Virus record (IMG/VR): IMGVR_UViG_3300037459_000186
Location: 1-40,244 of that record
Length of the DNA stretch: 40,244 bases
Reading direction: 5' to 3' (one strand)
Source of the DNA: a virus
The translations under genes were made by a program, and so were the position numbers. Below, piece by piece: positions 35,672 to 40,244 of the stretch (its first letter is position 1; the number at the start of each line of letters is the position of its first letter). The notes beneath the pieces are model-generated. The model did no database searches. It worked only from the letters and a program-made list of their open reading frames with translations, and had not been told where the DNA came from.

Positions 35672-36850
35672 ATGTCAGAACAAGCAACAGAAACAGCACA
35701 ACCAACAGAAGCTGAGCAAGCGATTGCCGGCTTTAGTTCAGTCTTCGGGACTGATGTGCCAGAGACGCCAGAGCCGTCTCCAGAAGCAACCGAACAACCA
35801 CCAGCACCTCCGATAGTAGAAACACCACCTGTCGAATCCGCCCCAGCAGTTGTAGCCCCGCCGGTCGAAACACCGGGCGCAGAGGATACACCCGCCGAGC
35901 CGGCACCCGCAGTCTCTATCGTGAAGAACGAGATGTTCAAGGACGGTGAGATGACGATTGCTCCTCCTGCCGAAATTTCCACTCCAGACGTTTTCAGTCT
36001 TGAGACCATGGAGGAGGTTGAGAACTTCGCGCTGGAGAATTTCGAGACGAAGGATTTGAGCGAAGCAGCGAAGAGCTATAAAGATATGGGTGTTCAGGTG
36101 ACTGAGCTTACCAAGTCAAAAACTGAACTCGATGATCATACTAAGTTCATCGAAGGATTGCCACCAGCACTGTACAGGGGCTTACAGCTTCATAATGAGG
36201 GAAAAGACTGGCGCGAAGCCATCAAAGACGACTCTGCGCTTGATATTACCAAGAAAGCAGAGGATCACAAACCTCAGGACCTTGTTGATGCCTTCAACCC
36301 GGATTCTTTTTCAAAAGAAGATTGGGCCGAGTACGGAACCGAGGATATTGATCCCGGCATGAAGAAAGGCATGGACGCGGTGCTTGCGGCCTCAAAGGTT
36401 CAGTACGTTGCCAAGCAGAACGAGTTGTTAAAGGAGCAGCAAAGTCTTGTTGATGGACAGACAGAGAAGACTCGTTTGTTCGGAGAGTCCATCACGACAA
36501 CCATGGGCAGCTTCACTTCAGGATTTGAAGCAATAGGAGGAGCGCCTTTGAGTGTTGAGTACGCAGGGGCATTACAGAAAAGCATTGAAAACAATGAGAT
36601 CGTATCTCATTTCTATAATAACGACGGATCGTTGAAAAAAGACGCTGCACAAAGTTTTGCTATGGCGCGAGACGGCATTAAGCTGATCGAGTCAATCAAA
36701 CAAGCTGCGGCCTCGAAAGCAATAACCGAAGAACGGCAAAGGGCATTAGATAGAGGAGCTGACACACCGCCGATAGGAGGTGGAGGAGCTGCTGCTGCGA
36801 CAACAACTGCGCAGAATATCGAAGAAGGAGTAGCTGGGATTTTTAGTTAG
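35672..36850 (+). CDS. Putative scaffolding protein
   Basis: A 392-aa protein between portal and capsid genes, the standard place of a scaffold. The N-terminal 95 residues are Pro/Ala/Glu-rich and probably disordered (TPEPSPEATEQPPAPPIVET). Then come helices (NFALENFETKDLSEAAKSYK) and a coiled-coil-like region (VQYVAKQNELLKEQQSLVDG), with a Gly/Ala-rich C-terminal tail. The ATG at 35672 is preferred to an earlier TTG that overlaps the promoter-like box. No protease motif is seen, so maturation protease activity would have to be elsewhere. Confidence 0.68.
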   Translation: MSEQATETAQPTEAEQAIAGFSSVFGTDVPETPEPSPEATEQPPAPPIVETPPVESAPAVVAPPVETPGAEDTPAEPAPAVSIVKNEMFKDGEMTIAPPAEISTPDVFSLETMEEVENFALENFETKDLSEAAKSYKDMGVQVTELTKSKTELDDHTKFIEGLPPALYRGLQLHNEGKDWREAIKDDSALDITKKAEDHKPQDLVDAFNPDSFSKEDWAEYGTEDIDPGMKKGMDAVLAASKVQYVAKQNELLKEQQSLVDGQTEKTRLFGESITTTMGSFTSGFEAIGGAPLSVEYAGALQKSIENNEIVSHFYNNDGSLKKDAAQSFAMARDGIKLIESIKQAAASKAITEERQRALDRGADTPPIGGGGAAAATTTAQNIEEGVAGIFS

Positions 36851-36861
36851 CATTTTTTGGG

Positions 36862-36883
36862 GCTTAAACGTAAGAATTTAAGC
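36862..36883 (+). promoter_or_regulatory. Hairpin in the capsid gene leader
   Basis: GCTTAAA/TTTAAGC, a 7-bp stem with an 8-nt loop, lies 16 bp before the capsid ATG. It may protect the 5' end of a processed capsid message. No U-tract follows, so it is not a terminator. Confidence 0.45.
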
Positions 36884-36898
36884 AACAAAAATTAAAAC

Positions 36899-38176
36899 AT
36901 GGCAAATACCACCTATGTCCCACAGGGACAGAACAGACCTTTCGGTCTTCAAAACACGAACGCACAATCCTCACTCTACGGGCAGGAATCACAATATAAC
37001 CCTACAGAGTCGAATCTTATAGCGAAGGCAATAAAGAAGCACCTTTTCGATGCTGCCCCTGCGCAATACAATGCTCTGAAAATCCTATTCAACAAGCCGT
37101 ACAGAAATGTGCTCTCTGATGAATTTGAATACCTCGAATATACTTTCGGGCGTACAGCCATTGAGTCTACAGGTGCTGTAGCTGCTCAGGTTGCTGCCGT
37201 AGGCGCAAACCAGACGCAGATTATTCCTTTGACGGCAGCGTCGATTGACAGGATTTCTCTTGACCTGATCATTACCTATCCTGATGGAACCAAAGGAACC
37301 ATCGTGCTCATTGCGGGTCTTAACATCACCGTGAACTCGGTGACCAACCTTGGACTACCAGCGGTAGCAATTGGCGATATATTTTCTATTCACTCAACCA
37401 TCATTGGTGATGGAATGGATGAATTCAAGAACTTTAGCCGTCTTGAGAAGATTGACCGTTACAACTACGTTCAGTTCTTCCTCCGCGCACAACGATGGGG
37501 AGAGATCGAACTTCAGAAATTCAAAAATACAGGCACCACTAACTATCTGACAATAGATAAAGGGGAGAAGGTGAAGCAGCTTCGCATTGACCTCTTTAAT
37601 TCCATGTGGAATGGCCAGCGTGGTGAGTACAACCTTTCCAATGCCGTAGTAGCCAAAGGCATGGGCGGAATTTACCCAACGATGATCGCTGCCGGATCCG
37701 CTTCTGCAAATCCAACGCTTGGCGGCTTGAAATCAGCTTTCGAGTCATTGGCGTTCGCTACGAACTACAAGGTCGAAGGCGGAACACGATTCATGTATGG
37801 AACTGATGAGAACCTTTACAATTTTTCACAGATCTACAAGCAGCCAGGACTTCGTTACGAGCCGAACGATGAGATTGCAAACCTGAGACTCAAGAAGATT
37901 GAGATCGGAACGCAGAACATTGTTCTTGTCCCTACCGAGTTATGGAGAGAGCAAGCTTGTTTCCCTGCCGACTGGGCGAAGCGTCTTATCATCCTGGATC
38001 AGGACACTATTACTCCTGTGAAGATGCAAGGCATCCCTGCTATGAATGCAGGTGGAACACTCAACCGCGAAGGAGCCAAAGGTTCTCGCGAGCACTTCCA
38101 GGATTTTTATGTTACTACTCAGTTGAGTCTTGAGTTCAACAACCCAACAGGTTCGTTCATCATTGATATTCAATAA
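36899..38176 (+). CDS. Major capsid protein
   Basis: A 425-aa protein, begin MANTTYVPQGQNRPFGLQNT. Its position after portal and scaffold and its plan fit an HK97-fold capsid protein: an N-terminal arm, a long helix with SNLIAKAIKKHLFDAA, an inserted beta domain (about residues 85-150, with IDRISLDLIITYPDGTKGTI), and a C-terminal part with RYEPNDEIANLRLKKIEIGT and LNREGAKGSREHFQDFYVTT. Hairpins flank the gene on both sides, which may give a stable monocistronic message for the most abundant virion protein. Confidence 0.82.
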   Translation: MANTTYVPQGQNRPFGLQNTNAQSSLYGQESQYNPTESNLIAKAIKKHLFDAAPAQYNALKILFNKPYRNVLSDEFEYLEYTFGRTAIESTGAVAAQVAAVGANQTQIIPLTAASIDRISLDLIITYPDGTKGTIVLIAGLNITVNSVTNLGLPAVAIGDIFSIHSTIIGDGMDEFKNFSRLEKIDRYNYVQFFLRAQRWGEIELQKFKNTGTTNYLTIDKGEKVKQLRIDLFNSMWNGQRGEYNLSNAVVAKGMGGIYPTMIAAGSASANPTLGGLKSAFESLAFATNYKVEGGTRFMYGTDENLYNFSQIYKQPGLRYEPNDEIANLRLKKIEIGTQNIVLVPTELWREQACFPADWAKRLIILDQDTITPVKMQGIPAMNAGGTLNREGAKGSREHFQDFYVTTQLSLEFNNPTGSFIIDIQ

Positions 38177-38188
38177 GAAAACAAACTA

Positions 38189-38223
38189 ATCTCCCTGAGA
38201 CTCGTTTTGAGCCTCAGGGAGAT
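38189..38223 (+). terminator. Strong hairpin after the capsid gene
   Basis: ATCTCCCTGAG/CTCAGGGAGAT is a perfect 11-bp stem, extended by CTC/GAG across one mismatch, with a GTTTT loop. It is followed by AAATAAACT, without a U-run. It may partly terminate, or protect the capsid mRNA 3' end. Confidence 0.6.
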
Positions 38224-38237
38224 AAATAAACTAGAAA

Positions 38238-39023
38238 ATGGCATTGAAAAAGACAGAGGTTTCGTCAGAAGCCGGAGAATCAGAACAGTCGTCACCAGAG
38301 TTGACGAAAGAACAACCCGCAGCAATTGAGCCTGAGGCTATGAAGCAGATGCTGGAAAAGATGGGCGCCATGGAGAAGAAGATTTCTTCCATGGAAAAAA
38401 GCGGAGGATCAGGAAGCCAGACGGCTGACATTATCAACGCATTGACCAAGCGATCAGAGGAAGAAAAATTTGGCGGCAGCTACACCCGTGTTGAAGACAT
38501 GGATCCCGGCGACCTCTTATCCGCAGAGGAAGCGGTGACATTTTTCGCATATAAAACGGAGTACGTTATTGTTGACGACAAGCGAAATGGTTTCGAAGTT
38601 AAAACCCCGTATTACAACGAGATATTTTTCAAGCAAATAGCCAGCAGAGCTGTTAAGAACGGCAAAGATACTGATATTTTCACACTCTGCTCATACGTAT
38701 GCAGAAGCAAGAAGGAGGTTGAATGGCTTCGGGCTCACACGTTTTACAACACTCTATTTTTTGACAAGCAACAAACTGAAATTACTCAGGATGCCGTCTT
38801 TGCCTCGTATCTGTCAAAGGCTATGATGGGCTTGAAAACCATGAATCAGATTCAGATAGTAGGTTTAGCTAAGGATCGCGGGATGACACTATCTCAGGAT
38901 ATTAACATAATGAGAACGGAACTTGCAACTCTGCAGGCGAGGGATCAAACAAAAAAAGCTGTCAAGGTGAGCCAAACTGCTTTACAAGAAGCGCAAAAAG
39001 ACACGTTAGTGATTCAGAAGTAA
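38238..39023 (+). CDS. Putative structural protein, 261 aa
   Basis: The first 70 residues are polar and partly coiled-coil (MKQMLEKMGAMEKKISSMEK). A folded domain follows with SYTRVEDMDPGDLLSAEEAV, VEWLRAHTFYNTLFFDKQQ and MMGLKTMNQIQIVGLAKDRG. The C-terminal 40 residues are a helix rich in Gln and Lys. It lies directly after the capsid gene and may be a head-completion or head-decoration protein. The family is not recognised. Confidence 0.6.
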   Translation: MALKKTEVSSEAGESEQSSPELTKEQPAAIEPEAMKQMLEKMGAMEKKISSMEKSGGSGSQTADIINALTKRSEEEKFGGSYTRVEDMDPGDLLSAEEAVTFFAYKTEYVIVDDKRNGFEVKTPYYNEIFFKQIASRAVKNGKDTDIFTLCSYVCRSKKEVEWLRAHTFYNTLFFDKQQTEITQDAVFASYLSKAMMGLKTMNQIQIVGLAKDRGMTLSQDINIMRTELATLQARDQTKKAVKVSQTALQEAQKDTLVIQK

Positions 39024-39035
39024 CAACAACACATT

Positions 39036-39791
39036 ATGATAAGTGTTCAGGACATCGTAGACAGAGCAAAGTCAGAGCTGGACGCTGAAGGGTCAGACAG
39101 GTATCTATTTGACCAAGATTTTAAGCCCGCGATAAATTCCGCTGTAGAATGGATTACAGCAGTGTTTAACGCGGCTTTTTCGAATAAGAAGCTTTCGGAG
39201 GAGCAATTGCGGGAGCTGATAAGGACTGTCGTATGGCAGATGAGTGAGTTTTCGAGGTTTTACTTTGATCCCGTTGCTACCGGCGACAAACTCTGGTCTG
39301 TAATTGGCATCTCTCCAAAACCCACAGTACACCCTGTTCTCCCACTTGTCCCCACCTCCGCCCCTGAGAAGTCTGTTTTCAGAGGTGATATGTCGTTCAT
39401 CAGCAGCGAGTTCTCCACCAACAGGATGACTCCCGAGCAATGGAATGAGGGTTCGCAGAATGTTTTCGAAGCGGGGAACACAATACTTGACGATTCACTA
39501 GTTGTGTATGCGCACAAAAATCCATCGAACTACGGATCATCAAATTATGATGCCGGAGGTGAAGAATTCGAAATACGTCCATCTGTAGCCAAGGAGTATA
39601 TCGGACTTGAGTATTTGCGATATCCCGAGCCGGTAGTTTTAATTACAGACTTTATCGCATACCCCAATTCACTAATTGATCTGATTGTCAACAAGACTCT
39701 GAACGTCATATCGGTGAAGCAGGGCGACCAGACAAACTTGTTCAGTGTAACACAGCAGGACATTTCAACGTTAGTTAGCATAATGGTATAA
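39036..39791 (+). CDS. Putative head-tail connector protein
   Basis: A 251-aa protein with a helical N-terminal half (MISVQDIVDRAKSELDAEGS; FKPAINSAVEWITAVFNAAF; LRELIRTVVWQMSEFSRFYF), a pattern that resembles head-tail adaptor proteins, and a strand-rich C-terminal half (SVAKEYIGLEYLRYPEPVVL). The location, two genes after the capsid, agrees with a ring or adaptor role. A 1-bp overlap (TAATG) couples it to the next gene. No firm family match. Confidence 0.55.
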   Translation: MISVQDIVDRAKSELDAEGSDRYLFDQDFKPAINSAVEWITAVFNAAFSNKKLSEEQLRELIRTVVWQMSEFSRFYFDPVATGDKLWSVIGISPKPTVHPVLPLVPTSAPEKSVFRGDMSFISSEFSTNRMTPEQWNEGSQNVFEAGNTILDDSLVVYAHKNPSNYGSSNYDAGGEEFEIRPSVAKEYIGLEYLRYPEPVVLITDFIAYPNSLIDLIVNKTLNVISVKQGDQTNLFSVTQQDISTLVSIMV

Positions 39792-40244
39792 TGGCAACTA
39801 TTCTAAGAGACATAGTAAATGATTTGATGACTGACTTCAAGCAGGTGTTTGATGACAAGTCTATTCAGCAGTCTCAGATTGCCTACTGGGTAACCATGAT
39901 CGGCAATCGGATAAAGTCTCAGCACATCGGCAAAAGGGACTCAGGGGCCTTCCTAAGCGTTTTTTGTGATGTTCCGGTATTGAGATTTACTCAGAAGAAA
40001 AAGAATGAGATTCCCGGACGTCAGTACATCGAGATTCCTGAAAGCATCTTTGATTATGACAGGGATGGAGGGATTGAATACATCAGCTACTGGGTGAACA
40101 AAGAAGTGGACAAAAAGAAGCCCCCTCGTTTTACAGAGCAGACATTCACCAGAACAACACCAAAAGATTCAGAGCGTCTTTATTACTCGAAGTACGAAAA
40201 GCCTTCACCTGAAAATCCGTATTTTTATCGTGTAAGCGCATTTA
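39791..40244 (+). CDS. Partial connector-region protein, 3' end outside
   Basis: The first 151 residues of a gene cut by the window edge. It starts MATILRDIVNDLMTDFKQVF, followed by SQIAYWVTMIGNRIKSQHIG and a strand-rich part (GRQYIEIPESIFDYDRDGGI; EYISYWVNKEVDKKKPPRF). Its start overlaps the previous stop by 1 bp. Position and length suggest another head-tail connector or ring protein; its function cannot be read from the part present. Confidence 0.65.
   Translation, partial: MATILRDIVNDLMTDFKQVFDDKSIQQSQIAYWVTMIGNRIKSQHIGKRDSGAFLSVFCDVPVLRFTQKKKNEIPGRQYIEIPESIFDYDRDGGIEYISYWVNKEVDKKKPPRFTEQTFTRTTPKDSERLYYSKYEKPSPENPYFYRVSAF

Noticed and set aside
1-40244. CRISPR array, insertion sequence, integrase, attachment site, or reverse transcriptase
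   Set aside because: No regularly spaced repeats, no transposase or recombinase motifs, and no reverse transcriptase motif (such as YADD) were found in any frame.

Overview
The window is part of the genome of a tailed double-stranded DNA phage that infects a member of the phylum Bacteroidota. The phage assignment rests on a large terminase, a portal, a scaffold-like protein and a major capsid protein in canonical order. The host assignment rests on a BT4734/VirE-type primase-like gene, on one complete TTTG-N19-TATCTTTG promoter of the Bacteroidota primary sigma factor, on TATATTTG boxes in front of two rightward genes, and on the general lack of Shine-Dalgarno sites. The sizes of the terminase (773 aa) and portal (757 aa), and the two oppositely transcribed arms, recall crAss-like phages and their relatives, but no diagnostic polymerase lies in the window, so this is only a suggestion. 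No integrase or attachment site is visible.

Layout. From 1 to about 29.4 kb all genes run leftward. 0-14.2 kb holds a DNA-metabolism module: primase-like protein, sliding clamp, SNF2 helicase, methyltransferase-like protein, SMC/Rad50-like ATPase, a PD-(D/E)XK-like protein, RNase HI, an HNH-like protein and two small Cro/CI regulators, with many tiny proteins chained by ATGA overlaps. 14.2-19.5 kb is a cassette of accessory genes (a third regulator, a protein with an SSB-like acidic tail, a predicted ADP-ribosyltransferase fold, two membrane proteins). Several of its genes have their own structured leader and a strong GGAGGA ribosome binding site. 19.6-20.8 kb is non-coding and carries the promoter, an operator-like inverted repeat, a 28-bp palindrome and eight CACAG repeats. 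20.8-29.4 kb is a second leftward block (DNA methyltransferase, zinc-finger proteins, a DnaA domain-IV protein, a 3D-domain exported protein, a winged-helix protein). From 29.53 kb the genes run rightward: two small genes, then terminase, an unknown 191-aa protein, portal, scaffold, capsid, and three connector-region proteins, the last cut by the window end.

The most unusual feature is a set of short RNA elements between leftward genes that look like tRNAs with the anticodon arm removed. Three (6.87, 18.86, 19.54 kb) keep a perfect TTCRA T-arm on a 7-8 bp acceptor-like stem. Two more (14.71, 19.64 kb) share the architecture with diverged loops. The one at 6.87 kb also keeps a near-canonical D-arm and lies next to a 635-nt ORF-free, hairpin-rich stretch that is a good candidate for a large structured phage RNA. 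G-U wobbles that close only on the leftward transcript support RNA-level structure in several of them.

The genes form a plausible whole. Primase, clamp, helicase, RNase H and the DnaA-like protein would replicate the genome. Clamp-binding-like tails on two proteins and an SSB-like tail on a third suggest how parts are recruited. The regulators and the 20.2-kb promoter probably time leftward expression. The rightward block builds and fills the capsid.
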